Counted from the first letter of the stretch, positions 25,880 to 34,347 are shown. The stretch: 64,000 bases of DNA from Cyanobium gracile_A (GCF_034931305.1 NZ_JAYGHY010000005.1:42919-106918); one strand, 5' to 3'. Numbers and translations: made by a program. The notes: generated by a model not told the origin, from the letters alone.

Positions 25880-26236
25880 GTGACGACCTTTCTCGACGAT
25901 CTTGGCAACAGCGGTGATCCCCAGGTCTGCCCGGCGGAACTGGCCCTGCGGGTGATGCGTGGACGCTGGAAGTTGATGATCGTGCGCGAGCTCAGTGGCG
26001 GAGTGCGCCGCTTCTCGTCCTTGCAGCGGTCGCTGGTGGGGGTGAGCCATAAGGTGCTGACGGCCCAGCTGCGGGAGTTGGAGACTGATGCCGTGGTGTG
26101 GCGTCGCGTCTTCAGCGAGGTGCCGCCCCGGGTGGAGTACGGACTCACTGAACGTGGTCAGGCACTGCTGCCCGTGCTGGACGGTCTGCATGCCTGGGGA
26201 GCGGCAGTGCCTCGAGCGGTGGAAGCTGGGGAATGA
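25880..26236 (+). CDS. HxlR-family redox-responsive regulator
   Basis: 118 aa winged-helix protein from GTG 25880. HxlR pattern: CPAELALRVMRGRWKLMIVRELSGGVRRFSSL, in parts C17-PAELAL, GRWKLMIVREL and RFSSLQRSL, then GVSHKVLTAQLRELE and YGLTERGQAL. A single conserved N-terminal Cys (C17) is the position used by YodB/QorR/HypR for thiol sensing of quinones and diamide. It is divergent from the OYE operon it presumably controls. Its last 92 bp overlap, on the other strand, the 3' end of the glycosyltransferase gene. Confidence 0.9.
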   Translation: MTTFLDDLGNSGDPQVCPAELALRVMRGRWKLMIVRELSGGVRRFSSLQRSLVGVSHKVLTAQLRELETDAVVWRRVFSEVPPRVEYGLTERGQALLPVLDGLHAWGAAVPRAVEAGE

Positions 26237-28148
26237 GGCTGCGGCGGAACCAGCTCTCCGGCCTGATCCGCTGCAGGGTTCGCAGCAGCACCAGCGGCAG
26301 GGTGCGCAGCTCGAAGGGAGCCCGCAGGGTGGGCCACAGACCCTCGCGTCGGTAGAGCAAGGTCTCGAGCTGATCCCGCAGCAAGGGCGTGAGCGGTCCC
26401 CAGGTTCCGCCCACGGCTGCGGCGCGCTGGGCCACCGGCACGAACGGCAGTGTTTGACCCGGCAGCAGGCCCTCCAGGGTCAGGGGGCCGCTCGCCTCCA
26501 GACGCCTGGAATCAACTCCGCTCTCCAGGCTGAGTTCGGCGCCCGTGGCGCTGATCGCCTGCAGCCGTCCCGGCACCATCCCCCCCTGGTGGTGCAGCCG
26601 GACCGGCAGGGACAGGGCAAACCAGGGCACCCCATCACTCCGGGGCCGATCCCAGCAGCTCCGGATCGCCAGCAGCAGCAGCAGACCGTTGAGCAGGCTC
26701 CAGCCCAGCAGCACCCCGAGGGTGGTGGCCGAGACCGGCAGCGCCGCCCCCTGGCCCGCCAGCAGCGGCTGCCGACCCGACGCCAGGTTGCCCAAGGCCA
26801 GAAGTTGCAGGCCGAGCAGCACCAGAAGCGGCAGCAGCAGGCCCACATCGGGGCCGGTGGCTCCGATGCCGGCCACCGCCTTGGGGGTGACCCGGAACCG
26901 GCGCGGCCGCCCCAGGGCCGTGGACACCACGGCGGCGCAGATCGGCAGCAGGAAGATCCAGCGGTAGAGCTCGGGCAGGATCGCCGCGCGGGCATGGCCG
27001 CTCAGCCAGCGGGTGAGCAGCACTTGGCAGAGGAAGAACGGCAGGGCAACGCTGACCAGCGCTTCCCCGCCGATGAGGATCGGGGCAATCCCCAACAGGC
27101 CCAGGCTGAGCGGCGTGCAGAGCAGCACCAGCTGGGCCGGGAAGCTGAACCAGTGCAGGATCCCCTCGCTGTAGGCCAGCCGTTGGAGGGGACTGAGCCC
27201 GGGGATCCGCAGCGGGTCGGCGCCCGTGCGCAAGGTCTGCAGCGAACCGCTGCCCCAGCGGCAGCGTTGCCGGGCCATGGCCGCCGCCGTGAACGGGGCC
27301 AGGCCGGCGCTCAGCTTTTCCGAGACGTAGTGGTTGCGGTAGCCCGCGGCCGTGATCCGGATGCCGGTGGCGAGATCTTCCGAGGGGGTGGCCGTTTCAA
27401 AGCCCCCCACCCGCTCGAGTGCATCGCGCCGCATCACGAAGGAGGTGCCGGCGCAGACCACCGCATTGAGGTTCTGGCGGGTGGGCTGGATCCAGCGGTA
27501 GAAGCTCTCCTCATCCGGCAGCAACCAGCGCTCCAGGCGCAGGTTGCGCATCACCGGATCGGCGTTCATGTAGCTCTGGGGGGTCTGAACGAACCCCACG
27601 GACGCATCTGTGAACAGGCCGACCGTGCGGCTCAGGAACGGCCGCAGGGGCACGACATCGGCGTCGAACACCGCCACCAGATCGCCCTGGCAGTGGCGCA
27701 GACCGTGGTTGAGGTTGCCGGCCTTGGCGTGGGCGTGGTCCTCCCGGGCGAGATAGCGGCAGCCGAGGCGGTCGCAGAGTTCCGCCAGCTCCGGCCGCCC
27801 GGCGTCGTCCAGCAGCCAGACCGTCAGCGCCGGGTAGTCCATCGCCAGGCAGCCCCGCAGGCAGCGTTCCACAAGATCGGCCGGTTCCCCACAGCTGGGC
27901 ACCAGCACATCGATCGCCGGGGCCGGCATCGGGATCGGGCCTGCGGCAGGCGCGGGCCGCTGGGGCAGCAGGGTGAACCAGAGCTGCAGGAAGAAGCCGG
28001 CCAGCAGCACCAGTTCGGCAGCCAGCGTCAGCAGGCTCAACGTGGTGGACAGGGGGGTGGCCAGGTTGAGGGACGCGCTGAGGCGCCAGCTCAGGTAGCG
28101 GGCACCCAGCAAGGTCAGCAGCAACACGGCCCAGGGCAAGCGCGTCAT
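26145..28148 (-). CDS. Cellulose-synthase-like glycosyltransferase (GT2) with PilZ-like tail
   Basis: 667 aa from ATG 28148 (TTG at 28172 is possible). Two N-terminal spans, then the cytosolic GT2 domain with D (DDAGRP), FDADVVPL, SEDLATG (TED position) and QRCRWGSG (Q-RW), the BcsA set, then several further spans and a C-terminal beta-rich region (RLHHQGGMVPGRLQAISATGAELSL) resembling PilZ. It makes or exports a beta-linked glucan or similar polysaccharide at the inner membrane. No bcsB-like partner is adjacent. The 3' end overlaps hxlR by 92 bp, convergent. Confidence 0.85.
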   Translation of the reverse strand: MTRLPWAVLLLTLLGARYLSWRLSASLNLATPLSTTLSLLTLAAELVLLAGFFLQLWFTLLPQRPAPAAGPIPMPAPAIDVLVPSCGEPADLVERCLRGCLAMDYPALTVWLLDDAGRPELAELCDRLGCRYLAREDHAHAKAGNLNHGLRHCQGDLVAVFDADVVPLRPFLSRTVGLFTDASVGFVQTPQSYMNADPVMRNLRLERWLLPDEESFYRWIQPTRQNLNAVVCAGTSFVMRRDALERVGGFETATPSEDLATGIRITAAGYRNHYVSEKLSAGLAPFTAAAMARQRCRWGSGSLQTLRTGADPLRIPGLSPLQRLAYSEGILHWFSFPAQLVLLCTPLSLGLLGIAPILIGGEALVSVALPFFLCQVLLTRWLSGHARAAILPELYRWIFLLPICAAVVSTALGRPRRFRVTPKAVAGIGATGPDVGLLLPLLVLLGLQLLALGNLASGRQPLLAGQGAALPVSATTLGVLLGWSLLNGLLLLLAIRSCWDRPRSDGVPWFALSLPVRLHHQGGMVPGRLQAISATGAELSLESGVDSRRLEASGPLTLEGLLPGQTLPFVPVAQRAAAVGGTWGPLTPLLRDQLETLLYRREGLWPTLRAPFELRTLPLVLLRTLQRIRPESWFRRSLIPQLPPLEALPLPRHADRPARAAVPDHVQ

Positions 28149-28231
28149 CGACCCTGTCCAATTGTTAAGCAAACCTAGGTGGTTTGCACCGGTCCCGGCC
28201 GCGGCCCCCCTCCACGCCAGCGTCCCCCGTG

Positions 28232-28262
28232 AAAAAGCCCGGCGTCCAGGGGAGCCGGGCTT
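28232..28262 (-). terminator. Terminator-like hairpin without an assigned gene
   Basis: Stem AAGCCCGGC/GCCGGGCTT (28235-28243, 28254-28262) has a 10-nt loop, followed on the minus strand by T5. A second small hairpin (GGAACG-ATCCC-CGTTCC) lies just 5' of it on the minus strand. It would end a minus-strand transcript coming from 28263-28778, where no convincing protein gene is seen. Confidence 0.6.
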
Positions 28263-28778
28263 GGGGTGGAACGGGGATCGTTCCTGGCTTGTGTTGATTG
28301 GGTCTGATGTCGGTGTGTGCTTGGACGATCAGAAGGGCTGACGATCAGGTCCTTGGGGACGGTTGATGGGTGATGACGAAACGGGGCCGAGGATGCCCAC
28401 GCCGTCATAAACGCGCCATCGAAAAGAGGTCAGCTGAGATGGGGATCCGTGGGAGTCCCCGGGGGGTGGTTTTTGGAGTCGGAGCTGCCAGCGGTGGCAC
28501 CTGGGGCCGAGGCATCCAGGAGCTGGTTTCCGTAGACCCGTGGGCACCTGAACGATGCATCGGGTGATCTGCAAGAGAACGGGAAACCGTTGGTGGGAAC
28601 AAGACTGTTGGAGCAGGGGCCTGCCGTCAACGAACTCCTGAAATCTGACCGGGTGGTGTCTCTTCCATCGCTGGAGCCTCCTGGTTGATATCGTCAGTGT
28701 CTTCCTTCTGGAGCGTCCTGGCTATAGGCAGTTCTGCTGATCTTCCACTGGCCCGGAGACGACGGGCCCCGGGCGATC
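28263..28778. other. 516 bp without a convincing gene; possible small RNA
   Basis: Short frames exist on both strands (one of 65 codons, minus, 28405-28602) but they are Pro/Arg-rich with no motif. On the minus strand the segment just before the terminator has a repeated CTGATCGTC and a CA-rich unstructured stretch. It may encode a short non-coding RNA; no known cyanobacterial sRNA signature was found. Confidence 0.4.
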
Positions 28779-30026
28779 TCAGCCATCGCTGCGCTGGGCG
28801 ACGAGGGCTTCGTAGGCCGTGCAGAACGCCTCCCCCAGGGAGTCACGCAGCGGTCCGTCGTGGCGGAACGCCTCCAGGGCATCGGCCTGACAGGTGGGCA
28901 GGGAGGGAGCACCCTCCGGTGCCTGCACATAGGTGTTCAGGTCGCTGCGGGGGCCAGGGTCGAGGCGGCGTTCGATGCCGTCGAGCCCCGCCGCCAGCAC
29001 GGCGGCCTGGAGCAGGTAGGGGTTGGCGGCACCGTCACCGAGGCGCAGTTCGATCCGCTGGTCGTCGGGGATGCGCACCATGTGGGTGCGGTTGTTGCCG
29101 CCGTAGCTGATCCAGGACGGCGACCAGGTGGCACCGGAGCTGGTGACGGAGCGGGCCAGGCGCCGGTAGCTGCCGGCCACCGGATTGGTGAGAGCGCACA
29201 GGGCCGGGGCGTGGGCCAGCAGGCCGGCGAGAAACTGATAGGCGACCTCCGACAGGCCCTTCTCCCCCGTCGGGTCGTGAAAGACGTTGTGGCCCGCTTC
29301 GTCCCAGAGGGAGGCGTGCAGGTGGGCGCCGTTACCGGTGAGGGCCGGGATCGGCTTGGGCTGGAAGCTCACCCGCACGCCATGGCGTTCAGCCAGGGCA
29401 GCCGCCATGACCCGGAAGAAGGCATGGCGGTCGGCGGTCAGCAGGGATTCGGCATAGGTCCAGTTGAGCTCGAACTGGCCGTTGGCGTCTTCGTGATCGG
29501 CTTGGTAGGGCCCCCAGCCGAGGCGCTCCATGCCCTCGAGCAGCTCACTGATCAGGGGGTAGTGGCGCATCAGGGCCAGCTGGTCGTAGCAGGGCTTCGA
29601 CTGCCGATCGAGGCCATCAGCGATGGCGTCCTGTTCCGGGTCCATCAGGAAGAACTCCGCCTCCACGCCACTGCGAAACTGCAGGCCCCGGGCAGCCGCC
29701 CGGGCGATCTGCCGTTGCAGCACCCGCCGGGGGGACTGCTCCAGCGTCACGCCTTCCACCTGCAGATCGGTGGCCACCCAGGCCACCTCCTTCTGCCAGG
29801 GGAGCACCATCAGGCTGGTGGGATCGGGGATCGCCAGCACGTCCGGGTCGGCCGGCGTCATGTCCAGCCAAGCGGCGAAACCGGCGAAGCCGGCCCCGGA
29901 ACGGGCCAGTTCGGCCGCCGCGGCGGCCGGCACCAGCTTGGCCCGCTGCACCCCGAACAGATCGCAGAACGAGAACAGGAAGTGCCGGATGCCATGGGTG
30001 GCGGCGAAGCGAGCCAGGTCGGTCAT
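28779..30026 (-). CDS. GlnT-type ligase, gamma-glutamylmethylamide synthetase-like
   Basis: 415 aa glutamine-synthetase-fold enzyme from ATG 30026. Motifs: GVEAEFF, DHEDANGQFELNW, TGNGAHLHASLWD, GNNRTHMVRIP and RIELRLGDGAANPY, all GS metal and ATP positions. GFAGFAAWLDMTPADPD and DRQSKPCYDQLALMR are shared with the methylotroph gamma-glutamylmethylamide synthetases and GlnT as I recall them, so it may join glutamate to methylamine or ammonia. The C-terminal helix typical of the family (about 30 residues) is absent. Last gene of the desaturase-hydrolase-glnT unit. Confidence 0.88.
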   Translation of the reverse strand: MTDLARFAATHGIRHFLFSFCDLFGVQRAKLVPAAAAAELARSGAGFAGFAAWLDMTPADPDVLAIPDPTSLMVLPWQKEVAWVATDLQVEGVTLEQSPRRVLQRQIARAAARGLQFRSGVEAEFFLMDPEQDAIADGLDRQSKPCYDQLALMRHYPLISELLEGMERLGWGPYQADHEDANGQFELNWTYAESLLTADRHAFFRVMAAALAERHGVRVSFQPKPIPALTGNGAHLHASLWDEAGHNVFHDPTGEKGLSEVAYQFLAGLLAHAPALCALTNPVAGSYRRLARSVTSSGATWSPSWISYGGNNRTHMVRIPDDQRIELRLGDGAANPYLLQAAVLAAGLDGIERRLDPGPRSDLNTYVQAPEGAPSLPTCQADALEAFRHDGPLRDSLGEAFCTAYEALVAQRSDG

Positions 30027-30070
30027 CGGTCGGTGGTGAGGGGGATGGGGGACGGGGGGCCTTGGCGACG

Positions 30071-31102
30071 TCAGCCGCCGCAGAGCCGGTCCACGGCGGC
30101 CCGCAACTGGCACTGCTCGGCCGGGGCGTCGCGCGGATTGCCGGCCCGATGCCCCAGGTCGGACTCCAGGACCTCGAAGTGGGCACCGCTGATCAGGGCA
30201 GCCTCGGCTCCGCAGTCCTCGGGGGTGAAGTAGAGGTCGTGGCGACCGGCGATTACGGTGGTGCGGGCCCGGATCCGGCCCAGAGCTACGGCCAGGTCGG
30301 CCTCGGCGTCCCCCGTGGCGAGCCCCGCGGCGGCGGCCACGTCGTTCGCCAGCCAGACGTCCAGCATTGCCAGCAGGTCGTGGGGGTCGTGGCGGCGGTA
30401 GGCCGGCAGCCAGGACTCCTCCACGTAGGCCTCGACGCTGGCGTAACCCAGCTGGTGATGGGCACCGCGGCGGTAGAAGGGCTGGCTGGCGGCCCAACTG
30501 GCGTAGATCAGGGCAAAGGTGCGCAACCCCTGCTCCGGCGCATCCCGGAAGCGCTGTCCATCCCAGCTCGGATCGGCGGTGAGGGCCTGGCGGAGGCTGA
30601 GCAGGAACACCCGGTTGTGGGCTGTGGTGCGCGCCGTGCCGCAGACACAGCAGATCCGCTGGGTTCGCTCCGGCTCCAGCACCGCCCAGTGGTAGGCCTG
30701 CTGGGCCCCCATCGACCAGCCATAGATCAGGGCGGGGGAGGTCACCGCGAACACCTCCTCCAGCAGCCGTCGCTGGGCGGCCACGTTGTCGCGGTGATCG
30801 ACGGGCCAGCGGCCGCCGGCCAGCCCCGGATCACCGCTGCTCGGGCTGCTGGAACGGCCGTTGCCGAACTGGCTCACCAGCACCACGCACCAGCGCTCCG
30901 GATCGAGGATCGGACCCACCACCCAGTCGATGTCCTCCGGCCAGGCGCCATAGGAGCTGGGGTAAAGCACCAGGTTGGAGTGGTCCTCGGCCAGGCTTCC
31001 GTAGACCCGGTAGTCGAGTGAGGCAGCGGCAATCCGCCCCCCGCCGGCGAGGGGGAAATCCCCGAGCGCGAAGCGGCGCGGGGGCGCGGGGGTGGGTGGC
31101 AA
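30071..31102 (-). CDS. MetX-like alpha/beta hydrolase
   Basis: About 343 aa; TTG at 31102 is used because it lies 11 bp after the upstream stop, and the start is uncertain. Alpha/beta hydrolase fold: nucleophile elbow GWSMGAQQ, Asp in RHDLYFTPED and His in DLGHRAGNP. LYPSSYGAWPEDIDW and VSQFGNGRSSSPS match homoserine O-acetyltransferase-related proteins, but these are often hydrolases of unknown substrate. It lies between the desaturase and GlnT-like genes, 44 bp before the latter. An amide or ester hydrolysis releasing an amine for GlnT is a guess. Confidence 0.8.
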   Translation of the reverse strand: MPPTPAPPRRFALGDFPLAGGGRIAAASLDYRVYGSLAEDHSNLVLYPSSYGAWPEDIDWVVGPILDPERWCVVLVSQFGNGRSSSPSSGDPGLAGGRWPVDHRDNVAAQRRLLEEVFAVTSPALIYGWSMGAQQAYHWAVLEPERTQRICCVCGTARTTAHNRVFLLSLRQALTADPSWDGQRFRDAPEQGLRTFALIYASWAASQPFYRRGAHHQLGYASVEAYVEESWLPAYRRHDPHDLLAMLDVWLANDVAAAAGLATGDAEADLAVALGRIRARTTVIAGRHDLYFTPEDCGAEAALISGAHFEVLESDLGHRAGNPRDAPAEQCQLRAAVDRLCGG

Positions 31103-31113
31103 GGGATCGGGAC

Positions 31114-32085
31114 TCAGGGGAGGGCGAGCTGGGCGGGGTCCTGCAGGAAGCTGCGGTGCACCGCCAGGTAGCCCTGGCCTGTGTGCACCAGCTGGGGGGC
31201 CAGATGGCCGTGGGCCTCGGCGAGGGCGTGAAAGGGCAGCGAGGGGTAGAGGTGGTGCTCGACGTGGAACGGCATCTCCCACATCAGCCAGCGCAGGGGC
31301 CCCAGGGTGAGGGTGGTGCGGGTGTTCCTGAGGCCGTCGGTGTCCGTGCTGCAGCCGCCGTGTTCGGCCATCAGCACGAACCGCAACAGGGGCTGGCCAA
31401 CGGCCAGGGGCAGCAGCCAGAACCAGAACAGGGCGCCGTTGGCCTGCCAGAGGGAGGCCGCCAGCAGCACGGCGTAAACACCGAACTGGAGCCGGATCGA
31501 GCGGGTGACCGCCGCCGCGGCCTCGGCGGGGATGTAGGGCCTGCCGCCGAAGTCAGCACGCAGGCCGGCGGTGTGGCCCCGGACCTTGCCGATCCACCAG
31601 GGCAGGCCGCTGAGCTCCAGCAGGTAACCGGCCAGGGTGCTGGCGGGCGCTTGCTCCAGCTCGGGATCGAGGCCCGGCTGATGGGTGAAGCGATGGTGCC
31701 ACTGGTGGTAGCGGCGGTAGTAATCAGCGTTGTAGAAGCTGAGTACACCGGCCCACCAGGCCACGGCGTCGTTGGCGCCCTTGCTGGCAAAGGCGGTGCG
31801 GTGACCACACTCGTGCATGGCGCAGAAGCCGAAGGCCAGACCCCAGCCCAGGAGCAGCAGACCCACCAGCCGCAGGGCCCAGAGGGCCGCGGTGGGCAGC
31901 GCGGGCAACGCCGGGCATCCCCAGAGCAAGGCGCCCGCCGCCAGCAACGAGAGATGGGAGGCCAGCCGCCGCCAGCCGGGCCCATCGCGACGTTCGTTGA
32001 GACGCTGCAGCAGGGAGCCTGACAGCAACGCCGAGGCTGCTCCCGGGCCGGTCGCCGCAGGTGCGGAGGAGGGTGAAACGGTCAC
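31114..32085 (-). CDS. Membrane fatty-acid desaturase family protein
   Basis: 323 aa from GTG 32085. The three histidine boxes of membrane diiron desaturases/hydroxylases are clear: HECGH (near 116), HQWHH (near 150) and HVEHH (near 274), with intervening hydrophobic spans. Candidates are fatty-acyl desaturase, carotenoid ketolase/hydroxylase or alkane-type hydroxylase; box spacing favours the FA_desaturase family. First gene of a three-gene minus-strand unit with the hydrolase and GlnT-like gene, an unusual neighbourhood for lipid desaturation. Confidence 0.88.
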   Translation of the reverse strand: MTVSPSSAPAATGPGAASALLSGSLLQRLNERRDGPGWRRLASHLSLLAAGALLWGCPALPALPTAALWALRLVGLLLLGWGLAFGFCAMHECGHRTAFASKGANDAVAWWAGVLSFYNADYYRRYHQWHHRFTHQPGLDPELEQAPASTLAGYLLELSGLPWWIGKVRGHTAGLRADFGGRPYIPAEAAAAVTRSIRLQFGVYAVLLAASLWQANGALFWFWLLPLAVGQPLLRFVLMAEHGGCSTDTDGLRNTRTTLTLGPLRWLMWEMPFHVEHHLYPSLPFHALAEAHGHLAPQLVHTGQGYLAVHRSFLQDPAQLALP

Positions 32086-32191
32086 GAAGGGCGCAGCTGG
32101 CCTGCGAAAAAGGAAAGCCAGCGACCACTGTCCCGCTCGCGGTCGACCCGTCACCGTTCGCCCTGAACATTTGAACCGGGTGTGGCGGCTG

Positions 32192-32205
32192 GTGCAACCG
32201 GTTAC
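32192..32205. promoter_or_regulatory. Candidate NtcA box between desaturase and isomerase genes
   Basis: GTGCAACCGGTTAC: GT-N10-AC, reading GTA-N8-CAC on the minus strand, the same form as the boxes near amt and the guanidine operon. It is 107 bp from the desaturase start and 52 bp from the isomerase start, so it could serve either direction. The -10 elements are weak. Confidence 0.35.
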
Positions 32206-32256
32206 CCGTCCTCGCCCTGCGGCAGGGAAGAGTGGAAGGCGCCTGAGGCCGGTCCG

Positions 32257-33117
32257 GTGACGTCCCTTCTGTTCTTTTCTCTTTGGGGCTTCCAAGGCTC
32301 CCTGCCCCTGGCCCTGGAGACGGCCGAGCGCGGGGGCTTCGATGGCCTGGAGCTGAACATCCGCCATCCCTGCCTGCTGGCCGACGCGGACAGCCCCGCT
32401 CGCCTGCGGGATTGCGGCAGGCCCCTGGTGCTGGAGGTGGTCACCGGCGGCGACTACGTGCCGCAGCTGGGGTTCACGCCGGAGCAACACCTGGCGGAAC
32501 TGGCTGAGCTGCTCCACGGATGCGTCGGGCTGCAGCCCCACCGGGTCACCGTGCTTACCGGCAGCGATGCCTGGCCGCTGGCGCGGCAAACCTCCTTCCT
32601 GGCCGAGGCGCAGACGCTGGCGGAGGCCACGGGCCTGGCGGTGAGTTTTGAAACCCACCGATCCCGCTGCCTGGGGATGCCCTGGACCATCGCCCCCCTG
32701 CTGGACGCCCTGCCCGGGCTGCGGCTCACGGCGGATCTGAGCCATTGGTGCGTGGTGGCCGAGCGGCTGATGACACCGGAGCTGGAACCGGTGCAGGTGA
32801 TGGCCGATCGGGTCGACCACATCCATGCCCGGGTGGGCCATGCCCAGGGTCCGCAGGTGTCCCATCCCTTCGCCCCCGAACATGCCGAGGCCCTGGCGGC
32901 CCACCTGGCCTGCTGGCAACTGTTCACCGACCGGGCGCTGCAGCGGGGGGCACCGCCGGTGAGTTTCACACCCGAATTCGGCCCTGACGGCTACATGCCC
33001 ACCCTGCCCTTCACCGACCAGCCGGTGGCCGATCTGCTGTCGATCAACACGGCGATGGCGCAGTGGTTGCGTCGGCAGCCGATAGCCGGAGACGGCGATA
33101 AGATGTGTTCAAAGTGA
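32257..33117 (+). CDS. Sugar phosphate isomerase/epimerase-like TIM barrel
   Basis: 286 aa from GTG 32257 (VTSLLFFSLWGFQG). Xylose-isomerase-like fold: GFDGLELNIRHP near the start, AVSFETHRSR, LTADLSHWCVV (metal Asp and His), VDHIHARVGHAQGPQV (HxHxR) and SFTPEFGPDGY (final Glu). These are the usual metal-binding positions, so it is probably active on a sugar or hydroxypyruvate-like compound, substrate unknown. Divergent from the desaturase operon. A 19-bp palindrome covers its last codons. Confidence 0.85.
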   Translation: MTSLLFFSLWGFQGSLPLALETAERGGFDGLELNIRHPCLLADADSPARLRDCGRPLVLEVVTGGDYVPQLGFTPEQHLAELAELLHGCVGLQPHRVTVLTGSDAWPLARQTSFLAEAQTLAEATGLAVSFETHRSRCLGMPWTIAPLLDALPGLRLTADLSHWCVVAERLMTPELEPVQVMADRVDHIHARVGHAQGPQVSHPFAPEHAEALAAHLACWQLFTDRALQRGAPPVSFTPEFGPDGYMPTLPFTDQPVADLLSINTAMAQWLRRQPIAGDGDKMCSK

Positions 33118-33122
33118 ACACA
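33104..33122. promoter_or_regulatory. 19-bp perfect palindrome (operator-like)
   Basis: TGTGTTCA-AAG-TGAACACA, 8-bp perfect arms and a 3-nt spacer. It spans the isomerase stop codon and lies 11 bp before the ATG of the next small gene. It has no T-run, so it is not a terminator. It looks like a dimeric repressor site. It is not an NtcA, LexA or Fur consensus. Confidence 0.55.
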
Positions 33123-33133
33123 GTTACGTTGTG

Positions 33134-33349
33134 ATGGATCTGATCGACGCCCCGATCGAGGCCCCTGCCACCACCCCTTCCTCTGCCGCGGTCGATCCCC
33201 GTCAGGCTGTTCTGGTGGCCTCCCTGCGTGCCCGCTACGCCATCGCGGAGCAGCGCCAGGACGCGGAGGCCAAGCGGGCCCTGTTCAAAGAAGCCGTCTA
33301 TCTGGGCATCCGCCCCGATGCGTACCAGGGCTCCAGCAACGCCGCGTAG
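33134..33349 (+). CDS. Small hypothetical protein, 71 aa
   Basis: 71 aa from ATG 33134 (MDLIDAPIEAP). A low-complexity N-terminus is followed by a charged helix, LRARYAIAEQRQDAEAKRALFKEAVYLGI. Not recognised. It lies directly after the palindrome and overlaps, tail to tail, the 3' end of the Rieske gene by 52 bp. It may be cotranscribed with the isomerase or have its own promoter under the palindrome. Confidence 0.6.
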   Translation: MDLIDAPIEAPATTPSSAAVDPRQAVLVASLRARYAIAEQRQDAEAKRALFKEAVYLGIRPDAYQGSSNAA

Positions 33350-34347
33350 ATCGCCTGCTGGTGCAGGATCCGGGCCTCCAGCCGATGCGGAGGCCCGGTG
33401 CGGAACCCCTCCCCGTACCCCCGCTGGGCGGATTCCACCAGCGCGCGGTCCTCGGCGAGGAACTGCACCATCTCCGCCATCAGGGCTTGCCCTTCTCCCT
33501 GGCGCTCCTGCGGGCCCAGCAGCCACACCTGCATGGTGCAGCTGTCCAGATGGTTGGGCAGAAACTGGATCAGGGCCAGGCGTCCGTCAGGCCACAGCAG
33601 CAGGTGGTTCCAGGGCGGCAGCCCGAAGGTGAGAAATTCGGCCTCCCCTTGGAGCCAGGGGGTGGCCAGCACGTTGGCCCAGGTGCCAAAGCGATGGCTG
33701 TAGTGGCGCACCGGCCCCTGCATCCGGTGCAGGGTGGTGGGATGGGCGATGGCGACGTGGTAGTCGTCGAGGGTGTTGTCGTGGGCGATCTTCCAGTTGC
33801 AGGCCAGGGTTTGCCTGTGGAAGGCCAGGGACACCCGGGGCAGGGCCAGGGCAACGGCGGCTTCCTGCAGCGGCAGATCGAGCTGGTCGTCGAGGGGGAT
33901 CGGATCGGCACCGAGGGCCACCCAGATCAGGGAGGCCCGCACCTGGCAGCCGAGAGCCTCCAGCGGCCAGGCTTCGCGATCGAACGGTTCGACGAACTCT
34001 GATTCCCGGGCGGCCGCCAGCAGCGTTCCGCCCAGGTCGTAGGTCCAGCCGTGGTAAGGACACACCAGTCTGCGGCAGGCCACGGTCCCCTCGGCCGGCT
34101 CCCGGAAGGCCACGGCCCGGTGGGGACAACGGTTGCGGAAGGCGCGCAGGATGCCGTCGGTGTCACGGCAGAGCAGCACCGGCAGTCCCAGCAGCTCCAC
34201 CGCCCGGACATGGCCCGGGGGCAGATCGGCGGCGGCAGCGATCGGATGCCAGAAGCGCGATGCGACGTGCTCCCGCTCAAGGGCGGCGACGGCCTCGGAG
34301 GAGTAGAGCTCCGGCGGCAGGAATGCGGCTGTGGCGGCGGACGGCAT
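33298..34347 (-). CDS. Rieske non-heme iron oxygenase, alpha subunit type
   Basis: 349 aa. The Rieske [2Fe-2S] ligands are C74-x-H76 and C96-xx-H99 (CPHRAVAFRE...CPYHGWTYD). The mononuclear iron site is H197, H202 (DDYHVAIAH) and D300 (AEDRALVESAQRG), with bridging D194/D195. The EDxxLVESxQRG pattern is also seen in choline and carnitine monooxygenases and N-demethylases, so a methylated nitrogen compound is a reasonable substrate. It lies 12 bp after the ABC ATPase gene, so it ends the guanidine operon. No reductase gene is adjacent; it would use host ferredoxin. Confidence 0.87.
   Translation of the reverse strand: MPSAATAAFLPPELYSSEAVAALEREHVASRFWHPIAAAADLPPGHVRAVELLGLPVLLCRDTDGILRAFRNRCPHRAVAFREPAEGTVACRRLVCPYHGWTYDLGGTLLAAARESEFVEPFDREAWPLEALGCQVRASLIWVALGADPIPLDDQLDLPLQEAAVALALPRVSLAFHRQTLACNWKIAHDNTLDDYHVAIAHPTTLHRMQGPVRHYSHRFGTWANVLATPWLQGEAEFLTFGLPPWNHLLLWPDGRLALIQFLPNHLDSCTMQVWLLGPQERQGEGQALMAEMVQFLAEDRALVESAQRGYGEGFRTGPPHRLEARILHQQAIYAALLEPWYASGRMPR

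Noticed and set aside
26088..28178. 696-codon Gln/Gly-rich frame antisense to the glycosyltransferase
   Set aside because: Low-complexity mirror of a real GT2 gene.
33104..33122. Palindrome as an intrinsic terminator of the isomerase gene
   Set aside because: The loop is only 3 nt, no T-run follows, and it overlaps the stop codon.
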